Source of the DNA: an uncultured Alphaproteobacteria bacterium
GTDB taxonomy: Bacteria; Pseudomonadota; Alphaproteobacteria; RF32; CAG-239
DNA length: 54,703 nt
NCBI GenBank assembly: GCA_947588655.1
Contig: CANPYS010000008.1
Coordinates: forward strand, 1-54,703
Direction of reading: 5' to 3'
Part shown: positions 1 to 7,614 of the stretch, in pieces
Layout of the letters: each line of letters opens with the position of its first letter
Position numbering within the stretch: the first letter of the stretch is position 1
The notes under the pieces: generated by a model
The model's input: the letters and a program-made list of their open reading frames with translations, nothing else
Told to the model about the DNA's origin: nothing
The model's database searches: none
Made by a program: the position numbers and the translations under genes

Positions 1-981
<981 letters not shown>

Positions 982-1030
982 ATCGTATATATAACTTCTC
1001 TGAGTGAAAAGAAATCTCGCGGATATAGAC

Positions 1031-1150
1031 GAACCGGTGGCTCTTGCAAAGGTGTCCCACCCGATCCCATTCCGAACTCGGCCGTTAAACCCTTTAGCGC
1101 CTATGGTACTTTGTCTTAAGACACGGGAGAGTCGGTCGCTGCCGGTTCTT
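1031..1150 (+). rRNA. 5S ribosomal RNA
   Basis: A ~120-base gene lies 50 bases after 23S, with the conserved core CCCGATCCCATTCCGAACTCG at about 1059-1079 and a terminal helix GAACCGG/CCGGTTC. The flanks extend the helix: GGATATAGA at 1021-1029 pairs with TCTATATCC at about 1151-1159. This gives a long processing stem with one mismatch. No tRNA lies between 23S and 5S. Confidence 0.95.
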
Positions 1151-1252
1151 CTATATCCGCTTATACACCTCATTGCTTATATCCCCTTGTCGCACTTCCC
1201 TTATATCAACTTTTACTTCTTTATTCTTATTTTGTTTCTCCTTTGTTTGTTT

Positions 1253-1286
1253 AGCACCACCCCCAATGTGGTGCTTCTTTATTCTT
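1253..1286 (+). terminator. Rho-independent terminator of the rRNA operon
   Basis: The stem AGCACCAC / GTGGTGCT with a 7-base loop is followed by a T-rich tract. It lies about 100 bases after 5S. The convergent DUF5131 gene ends at 1291, so it may serve both sides. Confidence 0.85.
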
Positions 1287-1290
1287 TACA

Positions 1291-2162
1291 TCATTCTTTA
1301 CATCCCCCGCAATCAGAACAGCCGTTGCAAATAAGCCTTGAGCCGCAAGTTTCGCAATTTTGACGCCAATGCTTTTGATACCAGCCATTATCAAAAAGCT
1401 CAATTTGCGGCTTTATGAAATGCCATTTAATCGGCTTGCCGGCAAATTGCAGGCCTGATTTAAAAGCCATTTCACTTTGCAATCTTTTGTTCGGCAGGGT
1501 ATAAATTTTGCCGTCTTTTTCAAAGCGAGAACCTGTTTCAATAAAGCAAAACATCACGTTATTTTGTTTGCATTCCTCAAAAAGCGTTTTCACCCATTCA
1601 TACTTCAAAACGCGCTGTCCGTCATAATTTTCGCCACCCGCGACAACTTGTTCAATCTGCCCTGATTTGAGCCATTTCTGCAAGCTGATAGCGCCGATAA
1701 ACGGTGCTGTCATAACGCCCTTATGTTTAAAGGGCAAATCCATTAAAATCGGCAAGCGTTCATCCGCTCGTATCTGATTTTCTGCCGTTACGGAAAAAAA
1801 CACATTATCCCAACCCTTGCCCCAATCTTTCGGCAAATGTTCCGCCACACGTTCCGGCCGTTTGGTTAAGAGATAAAAGCCGACATCGGGGCGTTGTTTA
1901 ATCAGGGCCCACGCTTCATCTCGCCACACGTCAGCCTCTTCTAAAAAGAAATCTGAAGTTAGGCACACGCGCAAGCATTCCCCGCTTTTGATTTTGTATG
2001 TTCCGTCGGCGTTTTTGTGTAAGGGATAATCAAAATTATTTTTGACGCGATAAATTTTAGAAGCATCGGCGTTTCTTTGTTTATCCAAAAATACATATAG
2101 CAATGCTGGCAACCTTCGCTTTTTTTAACGCATCCGTGCCACGGGTTCCAAATATCGTGCAT
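1291..2162 (-). pseudogene. DUF5131 family protein (phage Gp37/Gp68-like), frameshifted
   Basis: The N-terminal part, starting MHDIWNPWHGC at 2162, carries the Cys motif C-x6-C-x2-CYMY that is typical of this family. The rest lies in another frame and includes TSDFFLEEADVWRDEAW, LLTKRPERV and GGENYDGQR, ending in a Cys-rich tail (CETCGSRLICNGCSDCGGC). The two parts join if one T is added to the 5-T run near 2091-2098, restoring CYMYFLDKQRN. Only one single-base lesion is evident, so this is a very recent pseudogene, a slippage-switched gene or a sequencing error. The family is poorly characterised; its Cys pattern resembles radical-SAM-type proteins, but no function is asserted. It is convergent with the rRNA operon and has no obvious operon partners. 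Confidence 0.8.
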
Positions 2163-2231
2163 ATAGACATACCTTTTTGCAAAGCTTAGCCTCATTTTAT
2201 TTTCATATCAAGCCCTACATTCATTTAAAAC

Positions 2232-2269
2232 AAAAAACCTCCGAATACATCACGTATTCAGAGGTTTTT
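2232..2269 (-). terminator. Terminator of WG-repeat gene 1
   Basis: The hairpin AAAAACCTC-C-GAATAC / GTATTC-A-GAGGTTTTT has one mismatch and T-runs on both sides, so it could act in both directions. It lies just after the stop codon of the 2282-3325 gene. Near-identical hairpins end the other three WG-like genes. Confidence 0.85.
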
Positions 2270-2281
2270 AAGCTTAAGGCT

Positions 2282-3325
2282 CTAATAATTTTTTCCTATC
2301 GGCATACCATCGGAACGGTAAAAAACAGGACCATCTTCGGTTACTATTTCATAATTTCCATTGGCAAAGACATCGCAGTCTTTTAACTTGCCGGCAACGA
2401 GCGAGCCGTCTGCCTTATACAAAGATATGCCTTCACCTGTCCAAAGATCATACCAACCATTGTCATAAACAGAACAACTTTTGAGCTTGTCGGCAACGAG
2501 CGTTTCGTCTGCCCGAAACAAAGCCCAGCCATCTTGTGCTTTTAAGGCATACCAACCATTGCCATAAACAAGGTAGTCAGAAAAACCATCTGCGACAAGT
2601 GATTCGTCGGCACGGTATAAAGCACAGCCTTTTTCTGTTTCCAGTGCGTACCAGCCATTGTCATAAACAGTGCACCTTTCAAGGTTATCAACAACCAATG
2701 AGCCATCGGCACGGTACAAAGAAACAGACCCTTCTTGTGTCCAAATCTCAATCCAGCCGTTCTTATAAGCATAGAAGTCCCATATTTTGTCGGCGATGAG
2801 CGAGCCTGCCTCATACAAGGCCCAGTCAGTTTCTGTTTGAAGCGCATACCAACTGTTTTCAAAGACATTACAGTCTTTTAACTTGTCGGCAACGAGGGTT
2901 TCATCTGCCCGATACAAGGCCCAGCCGGCTTCTGTTTTAAGCGCATACCAATTGTTTTCAAAAACAACACAGTACTTTAACTTGTCGGCGATGAGCGAGC
3001 CATCTGCCTTATACAAAGCCCAACCGGTTTCTGTTTGAAGCGCATACCAACCGTTGTCATAAACAAGGTAGTCTTTTAACTTGTCGGCAATGAGCGTTTC
3101 ATCCGCCCGATATAAAGTATAGCCTTCTTCGGTTAAAAGAACGTACCAACCGTTGTCATAAACAATGCAGTCTTTTAACTTACCGGCAACGAGGGTTTCA
3201 TCCGCCCGATACAAGGCAACCCCTTTTTTGGTTTCAAGCTTTTGCCAGCCGTTATCATAAACATCCTGATACTTGCAGTGAAGCTTGCGCCACCACAATC
3301 TGATTTTTTTAAAAATAGTCTTCAT
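2282..3325 (-). CDS. WG-like tandem-repeat protein 1 (347 aa)
   Basis: The product is almost entirely a tandem array of a 33-residue unit with consensus LYRADETLVADKLKDC followed by VYDNGWYALQTEEGWA. There are about nine full units plus partial ends. The NGWY and G-x-x-LY-x-x-DG positions resemble the WG/KWG beta-repeat family, which forms beta-rich solenoids or propellers. A short basic amphipathic N-terminus (MKTIFKKIRLWWRKL) replaces a signal peptide, and no transmembrane segment is seen. It is the first of four tandem paralogues, each with its own promoter and terminator. There is no Shine-Dalgarno before the ATG. Function is unknown; a binding or adhesive role, inside the cell or as a secreted effector, is speculation. 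Confidence 0.8.
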   Translation of the reverse strand: MKTIFKKIRLWWRKLHCKYQDVYDNGWQKLETKKGVALYRADETLVAGKLKDCIVYDNGWYVLLTEEGYTLYRADETLIADKLKDYLVYDNGWYALQTETGWALYKADGSLIADKLKYCVVFENNWYALKTEAGWALYRADETLVADKLKDCNVFENSWYALQTETDWALYEAGSLIADKIWDFYAYKNGWIEIWTQEGSVSLYRADGSLVVDNLERCTVYDNGWYALETEKGCALYRADESLVADGFSDYLVYGNGWYALKAQDGWALFRADETLVADKLKSCSVYDNGWYDLWTGEGISLYKADGSLVAGKLKDCDVFANGNYEIVTEDGPVFYRSDGMPIGKNY

Positions 3326-3373
3326 AATTTTGATTTTTTAATGGTTAAACAAAATAATATTTTTATAAAACGA

Positions 3374-3401
3374 ATATTATCCTTTTTTTAAGAAGAGTCA
3401 A
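3374..3401 (-). promoter_or_regulatory. Promoter of WG-repeat gene 1
   Basis: Reading the minus strand, TTGACT (3396-3401), a 16-base spacer and TAATAT (3374-3379) form a sigma-70-like promoter ~50 bases before the ATG at 3325. The same arrangement precedes the other three paralogues. Confidence 0.7.
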
Positions 3402-3402
3402 T

Positions 3403-3440
3403 AAAAAACCTCTGAATACATCAAGTATTCAGAGGTTTTT
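3403..3440 (-). terminator. Terminator of WG-repeat gene 2
   Basis: A perfect stem AAAAACCTCTGAATAC / GTATTCAGAGGTTTTT with a short loop is flanked by A- and T-runs. It follows the stop of the 3455-4213 gene and sits directly upstream of the promoter of WG gene 1, insulating the two units. Confidence 0.88.
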
Positions 3441-3454
3441 GTTTCGCATAAAGC

Positions 3455-4213
3455 TTAGCCTAAAAACAAGAATAAGGAGCCGTCTGCCCGATACATATTT
3501 GTTCCCTTTTCCGTTGTCAGAGAATACATACCGCTTGAATGGACGTGGCAATCTTTCAACCTATCAGCAACCAAACTTTCGTCTGCCCGATACAAGGCAA
3601 GGTTTTCAGGTGTTTCCAAGCGGTACCAGCCGTTTTTATAAACATGGCACCAGTTGAGCTTGTTAGCAACGAGCGTTTCATTCGCGCGGTACAAAGACAG
3701 TCCTTCTTTTGTGACCAATTTGTACCAACCATTTAGATAAACATCACAATGTTTCAGTTTATCTGCCACCAATGATTTATCTTCGCGATACAAAGCAGTG
3801 CCCTTTTCTGCCGTTGACAGAAAGTACCAACCGTTCTGATAGACATAGCAATCTTTCAACTGATTGGCGACAAGTGAGCCGTCCGCCTGAAACAAAGCAA
3901 CAGTGCCGTCAGTTTTTTTCAGTTTATACCAACCGTTATGAAAAACTTGACATCTTTCCAGTTGATGAGCGACAAGAGATTCATCGGCGCGGTATAAAGA
4001 CACATCTTCCGCCGTTATCAAGCAGTACCAGCCATTCGGATAAACTCTACAAGTTAGCAAATGCTTGGCGACAAGCGAGCCATCTGCCCGATACAATGCC
4101 CAACGCTGTATAGAGCCTATTTTATACCAACCATTTTCAAAAATGTGCCTGTGTCTAAAACAAATGTGACAAAGCTTCCGCAAACGCCACTTAATTTTTT
4201 TAATAATTTTCAT
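3455..4213 (-). CDS. WG-like tandem-repeat protein 2 (252 aa)
   Basis: This paralogue of its neighbours has a basic N-terminus (MKIIKKIKWRLRKLCHICF) followed by about seven 33-residue units of the type LYRADGSLVAKHLLTC-RVYPNGWYCLITAEDVS. Units differ more from one another than in proteins 1 and 3. There is no signal peptide or membrane span. The start at 4213 is supported by alignment with the conserved MK-I-KKI-W start of proteins 1 and 3. The upstream leader is AT-rich with no Shine-Dalgarno. Function is unknown. Confidence 0.8.
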   Translation of the reverse strand: MKIIKKIKWRLRKLCHICFRHRHIFENGWYKIGSIQRWALYRADGSLVAKHLLTCRVYPNGWYCLITAEDVSLYRADESLVAHQLERCQVFHNGWYKLKKTDGTVALFQADGSLVANQLKDCYVYQNGWYFLSTAEKGTALYREDKSLVADKLKHCDVYLNGWYKLVTKEGLSLYRANETLVANKLNWCHVYKNGWYRLETPENLALYRADESLVADRLKDCHVHSSGMYSLTTEKGTNMYRADGSLFLFLG

Positions 4214-4263
4214 AACTTTTTATTTTTTTTATGTTAAACAAAATAATAATTTCCTAAAGCAAA

Positions 4264-4291
4264 ATACTATCATCTTTTTAAGAAAAGTCAA
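4264..4291 (-). promoter_or_regulatory. Promoter of WG-repeat gene 2
   Basis: On the minus strand: TTGACT (4286-4291), a 16-base spacer and TAGTAT (4264-4269). This is the same layout as the promoters of paralogues 1, 3 and 4. Confidence 0.65.
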
Positions 4292-4292
4292 C

Positions 4293-4330
4293 AAAAAACC
4301 ACTGAATACAAAAAGTATTCAGTGGTTTTT
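4293..4330 (-). terminator. Terminator of WG-repeat gene 3
   Basis: The stem AAAAACCACTGAATAC / GTATTCAGTGGTTTTT follows the 4332-5381 gene. Compared with the other copies, CCTC/GAGG has become CCAC/GTGG. This paired change keeps the helix and so supports its function. Confidence 0.88.
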
Positions 4331-4331
4331 A

Positions 4332-5381
4332 TTAAGAAGCTTTAAGGAGTTTTCCATCGGGTTCATATAAAGCAGAACCTTTTTCGGTTACTATTTCATA
4401 ATTTCCATTGGCAAAGACATCGCAGTCTTTTAACTTGTCGGCAATGAGCGAGCCATCTGCCTTGTACAAGGCCCAACCTTCTTCAGTTTGAAGGGCGTAC
4501 CAACTGTTTTGAAAAACAAGGCAATATTTTAACTTATCGGCAACGAAAGAGTTGTCTTCCCGATACAAGGCCCAGTCTTCTTGTGCTTTCAGCGCATACC
4601 AGCCATTGTCAGAGACAAGATAATCTTGTAATCCTTTTGCCACCAAAGTTTCATCTGCTAGGTAAAAAGCCCAACCTTCTTGTGTTTGAAGCGCATACAT
4701 GCCATTGTCAAAAACACAGTAGTCAGATAAACCATCGGCGACAAGTGATTCGTCGGTGCGGTATAAAGCAGCGCCTTTTTCTGTTTCCAGTGCGTACCAG
4801 CCATTGTTATAAACAGTGCACCATTTAAGGTTATCAACTACCAATGAGCCATCGGCACGGTACAAAGCAAGGGATCCTTTATGTGTAATAAGCTCAATCC
4901 AGCCATTATTATGAGTATAGAAGTCCCGTATTTTGTCGGCGATGAGCAAGCCGTCTGCCCGATATAAAGCCCAACCGATTTTTGTTTGAAGCGCATAGCT
5001 ACCATTATCAGAAACAAGATAGTCTCTTAACTTGTCGGCAACGAGCGTTTCGTCTGCCCGATACAAAGCGTAGTATTTTTCAGTTTGAAGGGCGTACCAA
5101 CCGTTATTAAAAACAACGCAGTATTTTAACTTGTCGGCAACGAGCGTTTCGTCAGTCCGATACAAGGCCCAGCCGGTTTTTGATTGAAGAGCATACCAAC
5201 CATTGTCATAAACAAGATAGTCAGATAAACCATCGGCAACGAGCGAGCCGTTTGCCCGATATAAAGCATAGCCTTCTTTGGTTACCAAGGCGTACCAATC
5301 ATTTTTTAAAATGCATCTTTGTCTCAGACAAACGTGATAAAGCTTGCGGAAATACCACATAATTTTTTTAATAGTCTTCAT
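4332..5381 (-). CDS. WG-like tandem-repeat protein 3 (349 aa)
   Basis: The product has about ten 33-residue units of the LYRADGSLVADGLSDYLVYDNGWYALQ type after a basic N-terminus (MKTIKKIMWYFRKLYHVC). It is the closest paralogue of protein 1: they share the odd unit with KNGWIEI/NNGWIEL in the middle, and both end in KLKDCDVFANGNYEIVTE. This points to duplication of a whole gene rather than independent repeat growth. No signal peptide or membrane span is seen. There is no Shine-Dalgarno before the ATG. Function is unknown. Confidence 0.8.
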   Translation of the reverse strand: MKTIKKIMWYFRKLYHVCLRQRCILKNDWYALVTKEGYALYRANGSLVADGLSDYLVYDNGWYALQSKTGWALYRTDETLVADKLKYCVVFNNGWYALQTEKYYALYRADETLVADKLRDYLVSDNGSYALQTKIGWALYRADGLLIADKIRDFYTHNNGWIELITHKGSLALYRADGSLVVDNLKWCTVYNNGWYALETEKGAALYRTDESLVADGLSDYCVFDNGMYALQTQEGWAFYLADETLVAKGLQDYLVSDNGWYALKAQEDWALYREDNSFVADKLKYCLVFQNSWYALQTEEGWALYKADGSLIADKLKDCDVFANGNYEIVTEKGSALYEPDGKLLKAS

Positions 5382-5424
5382 AATACTTATTTTAAGTTAT
5401 ACAATAATTTTGTTTCCAGAGCAA

Positions 5425-5452
5425 ATATTATCATTTTTTTTAAAGGAGTCAA
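5425..5452 (-). promoter_or_regulatory. Promoter of WG-repeat gene 3
   Basis: On the minus strand: TTGACT (5447-5452), a 16-base spacer and TAATAT (5425-5430). Immediately upstream, the block TTTTTTGTCTACGAGCTTAA (about 5465-5484) recurs before WG gene 4 at about 6157-6176. Confidence 0.7.
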
Positions 5453-5491
5453 CAAAAAAATAAATTTTTTGTCTACGAGCTTAAGACAAAC

Positions 5492-5528
5492 AAAAAACCT
5501 CCGAATACATTGCGTATTCAGAGGTTTT
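5492..5528 (-). terminator. Terminator of WG-repeat gene 4
   Basis: The stem AAAACCTC-C-GAATAC / GTATTC-A-GAGGTTTT follows the stop of the 5542-6072 gene. It belongs to the same hairpin family as those after the other three WG genes. Confidence 0.85.
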
Positions 5529-5541
5529 AAAGTTTTAGGAG

Positions 5542-6072
5542 CTAAATTTTTTCTATCAGCGTACCATCGGAACGGTATCTAAGGTATCTGAAGCCTTTTT
5601 GTCTTATTTCATAATCTCCGTTTTTATAAACGTAGCAGCGCTCCACCTTATCGGCGACGAGCGTTTCATCTGCCCGATATAAAGCGTAGCCTTCTTCGGT
5701 TTTCAGCTCATACCAGCCGTTGTCATAAACATAACAAGACCACAGCTTATCAGCTACCAGACTTCCGTCTGCCCGATATAAAGCATAGCCCTCTTCAGTT
5801 TTCAGATAATACCAGCCGTTTGCAAAGACACGGCAGGACCACAGCTTATCAGCCACAAGCGAACCGTCTACCCGATAGAGGGTCAGGTTGTCGTTGGTTT
5901 GAACCCAAAACCAACCATTTTTATAGATACCGCAGATAGCATTCTCAGCCACAAGCGTTCCGTTCGCCCGATACAAGGCCTTTTTTCCGTCAGCTAAAAC
6001 CTCATACCAACCGTTTGCAAAGACATGGCAGTCTTTCTTGTTGGCAACGTTTGTCTCTTTAATAGTTTTCAT
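5542..6072 (-). CDS. WG-like tandem-repeat protein 4 (176 aa)
   Basis: This is the shortest paralogue, with about five units, for example LYRADGSLVADKLWSCRVFANGWYYLKTEEGYA. The N-terminus (MKTIKETNVANKKDC) keeps the MKTIK start but lacks the long basic helix of the other three and goes almost straight into repeats. It may therefore be a truncated or minimal family member. Promoter and terminator are of the family type. Function is unknown. Confidence 0.78.
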   Translation of the reverse strand: MKTIKETNVANKKDCHVFANGWYEVLADGKKALYRANGTLVAENAICGIYKNGWFWVQTNDNLTLYRVDGSLVADKLWSCRVFANGWYYLKTEEGYALYRADGSLVADKLWSCYVYDNGWYELKTEEGYALYRADETLVADKVERCYVYKNGDYEIRQKGFRYLRYRSDGTLIEKI

Positions 6073-6114
6073 AATTATATTTTTATTTGTTAATAATTTT
6101 GTTTCTTAAACAAG

Positions 6115-6143
6115 ATATTATCATCTTTTTAAAGAAGAGTCAA
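6115..6143 (-). promoter_or_regulatory. Promoter of WG-repeat gene 4
   Basis: On the minus strand: TTGACT (6138-6143), a 17-base spacer and TAATAT (6115-6120), matching the promoters of the three downstream paralogues. Confidence 0.68.
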
Positions 6144-6180
6144 CAAAAAAACACATTTTTTGTCTACGAGCTTAAGGCAA

Positions 6181-6224
6181 ACAAAAAACAACAAAAGTAA
6201 TTGTTGTTTTTTAGGTGAGATAAC
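6181..6224 (+). repeat. Fragment of the ~155-bp structured repeat
   Basis: Only the 5' hairpin (ACAAC...GTTGT) and the following TTAGG-GAGATAAC are present; the rest is missing. It matches the start of the full copies at 6442, 14356, 15795 and 44961. Confidence 0.75.
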
Positions 6225-6238
6225 ATTCCAAAAAACGT

Positions 6239-6406
6239 CACTCTGAGGACTTTAGTCCGAAGAGTCCAGGACAACGATTAAATCCTTATTGTCATGCTGA
6301 ATTTATTTCAGCATCTCTTTATGAGATCCCGAAACGAGTTCGGGATGACGATTCGGAAGGTTTGGCTTTTCCTGGATTCTTCGGCGGTAAACCGCCTCAG
6401 AATGAC
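6239..6406. repeat. Cluster of short dispersed palindromic repeats
   Basis: Three repeat types lie side by side. The first runs GTCACTCTGAGGACTTTAG to GAAGAGTCCAGGA (about 6238-6271). The second runs GTCATGCTGAATTTATTTCAGCATCTC to CCCGAAACGAGTTCGGGATGACG (about 6292-6350). The third runs CCTGGATTCTTCGGCGGTAAACCGCCTCAGAATGACG (about 6370-6406). All recur at 14041-14160, 15700-15790, 44733-45219 and 54400-54575. Each has internal dyad symmetry. Confidence 0.85.
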
Positions 6407-6441
6407 GTCAGCAGGCTGTTTCATAGTTTTTGGAAAGGCGG

Positions 6442-6598
6442 TGGAGCCTATAAAAACAACAAAAGTAATTGTTGTTTTTTAGGCGATATAACGCGAGTGT
6501 TAGCTTGCAAGGCGCTGATAAGCGCCAAAGCAAGCGTTACAGAGCGGTGACCGAAGCGAGTTAGCGACTGCTCAAAGAGCAGAGCTTACGAGCAAGAA
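6442..6598 (+). repeat. ~155-bp structured dispersed repeat, copy 1
   Basis: The element runs from TGGAGCCTATAAAAACAAC to TTACGAGCAAGAA and contains three stems. These are ACAAC/GTTGT, GGCGCT/AGCGCC nested within AGCTTGC/GCAAGCG, and CTGCTC/GAGCAG. Here stems two and three differ in sequence from copies 2-4 but still pair. Short reading frames over it are not convincing as genes. Confidence 0.85.
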
Positions 6599-6601
6599 GT
6601 G

Positions 6602-6717
6602 GTGCAGATAGAGTGATTTTAAGCCCGAAAGTACCGCATTAATATTGCACCCAAGCCCGAGGAAAGGCGGATAATGTGGCGAGTAGAAGTGAGAAAAGAG
6701 GATTTGGAATTTTAGCG
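6602..6717 (+). repeat. 116-bp direct repeat, copy A
   Basis: It starts GTGCAGATAGAGTGATTTTA and ends GGAATTTTAGCG. It is almost identical (two differences seen) to 6767-6882, with 49 bases between the copies. The pair lies between the structured repeat and the tRNA-Pro gene. Confidence 0.9.
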
Positions 6718-6766
6718 CGCGAGGATAAAAGAGGTTGCACCCAAGCTACAGAAAGGCGGAGAGCGT

Positions 6767-6882
6767 GTGCAGATAGAGTGATTTTAAGCCCGAAAGTACC
6801 GCATTAATATTGCACCCAAGCCCAAGGAAAGGCGGATAATGCGGCGAGTAGAAGTGAGAAAAGAGGATTTGGAATTTTAGCG
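6767..6882 (+). repeat. 116-bp direct repeat, copy B
   Basis: Second copy of the 6602-6717 repeat. Its end merges into the palindrome at 6861-6914. The opening GTGCAGATAGAG and the GCGCGAGGATAAAA between the copies also occur, inverted, after pnp (about 54250-54310). Confidence 0.9.
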
Positions 6883-6918
6883 TACTTAAACGTACGTGAA
6901 TTTCAAATCCTCTTTTTG
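6861..6918. repeat. Long imperfect palindrome before tRNA-Pro
   Basis: AAGAGGATTTG at 6861-6871 pairs with CAAATCCTCTT at about 6904-6914, with GTAC/GTAC inside and a TTTTT run on the plus-strand side. It could act as a terminator for plus-strand transcription or be part of the repeat family. Confidence 0.6.
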
Positions 6919-6953
6919 AACGATTAATCGCCCATTAGACGCCTTTCCCTATT

Positions 6954-7030
6954 TGGTCGGGACTATAGGATTTGAACCTACGACATCTTGCTCCCAAAGC
7001 AAGCGCTCTACCAAGCTGAGCTAAGTCCCG
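6954..7030 (-). tRNA. tRNA-Pro (anticodon TGG)
   Basis: On the minus strand the 77-base gene has a 7-bp acceptor stem (CGGGACT / AGTCCCG), discriminator A and an encoded CCA. The D arm contains TTAGCTCAGCTTGGTAGAGC. The anticodon arm is CTTGC-TTTGGGA-GCAAG, with TGG in the loop. The T arm contains GGTTCAAATCC. All arms pair. It is downstream of radC on the same strand, separated by ~155 bases. Confidence 0.97.
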
Positions 7031-7185
7031 CTACTTAAAGTTCATCATAATTTCTACGGCTTGCTTTGCTCGCCCCTCGTTTTCTAAAGTTTGATTCACT
7101 CGCTTAGAACTTGCTCGCCGAGGAGTTTGCAAAACATGCTAAACTTTTTTAAGTTTTTATATCAAAAAAAAATATTTGCAAGCAT

Positions 7186-7614
7186 TTATTTTACATCTTC
7201 GGGATATTTTATCAATCCAGCGTCCCGAAAGCTGAAAAAATCTGTGCCAGCAATGATAATATGGTCATAAACTCTAATGTTCAAAGGCCTGAGGGCATCA
7301 ATAATTTGCGCTGTCACAACCCGATCAATTTTAGAGGGCTTGGCATGACCGTTGGGATGATTATGAAAAAGAACCACCGCGCCCGCGCCGTTTTCAAGCG
7401 CAATTTCAGACACCTCGCGCGGATGAACACAAACTTGCTCAGCTGTGCCGCGTTGCAAAATTTCTTCTTTAATGAGATGTAATTGGGCGTCTAAAAGCAA
7501 AATTCTAAATTCCTCAACGTCCAAATGCGCCATCGCGTGTTTGCCTAATTCCGCAAATGGATTCAAACATTTTTGCCCAGATTTAACAAAAGGCGACATT
7601 TTTCTTTCAATCAT
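7186..7614 (-). CDS. radC: RadC-like JAB-domain protein
   Basis: The product is a RadC family protein reduced to the JAB/MPN metalloprotease-like core. The signature HNHPNG-x4-S-x-x-D at about residues 92-106 supplies the JAMM zinc ligands, and RVYDHIIIAG follows as usual. The ~142 residues compare with ~220 for typical RadC: the N-terminal helix-hairpin-helix part is missing. I chose the ATG at 7614 because AAGGTGG lies a few bases upstream. This start overlaps the end of map as ATGATTGA. A longer form starting at 7647 would overlap map by 41 bases. The family's role in repair is not established; it is better regarded as a JAB-domain protein of unknown substrate. Confidence 0.88.
   Translation of the reverse strand: MIERKMSPFVKSGQKCLNPFAELGKHAMAHLDVEEFRILLLDAQLHLIKEEILQRGTAEQVCVHPREVSEIALENGAGAVVLFHNHPNGHAKPSKIDRVVTAQIIDALRPLNIRVYDHIIIAGTDFFSFRDAGLIKYPEDVK

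Noticed and set aside
1004-1363. 119-codon frame on the plus strand
   Set aside because: It spans the 5S rRNA and the terminator; the hydrophobic tail comes from T-rich spacer.
2282-6072. The 99-bp periodic DNA as a non-coding satellite
   Set aside because: Frames stay open through all units, synonymous differences are frequent, and each array has a promoter and terminator, so it is coding repeat.
6294-6550. Two 62-codon frames
   Set aside because: They are translations of the dispersed repeats and the structured element; no Shine-Dalgarno and no conserved protein character.
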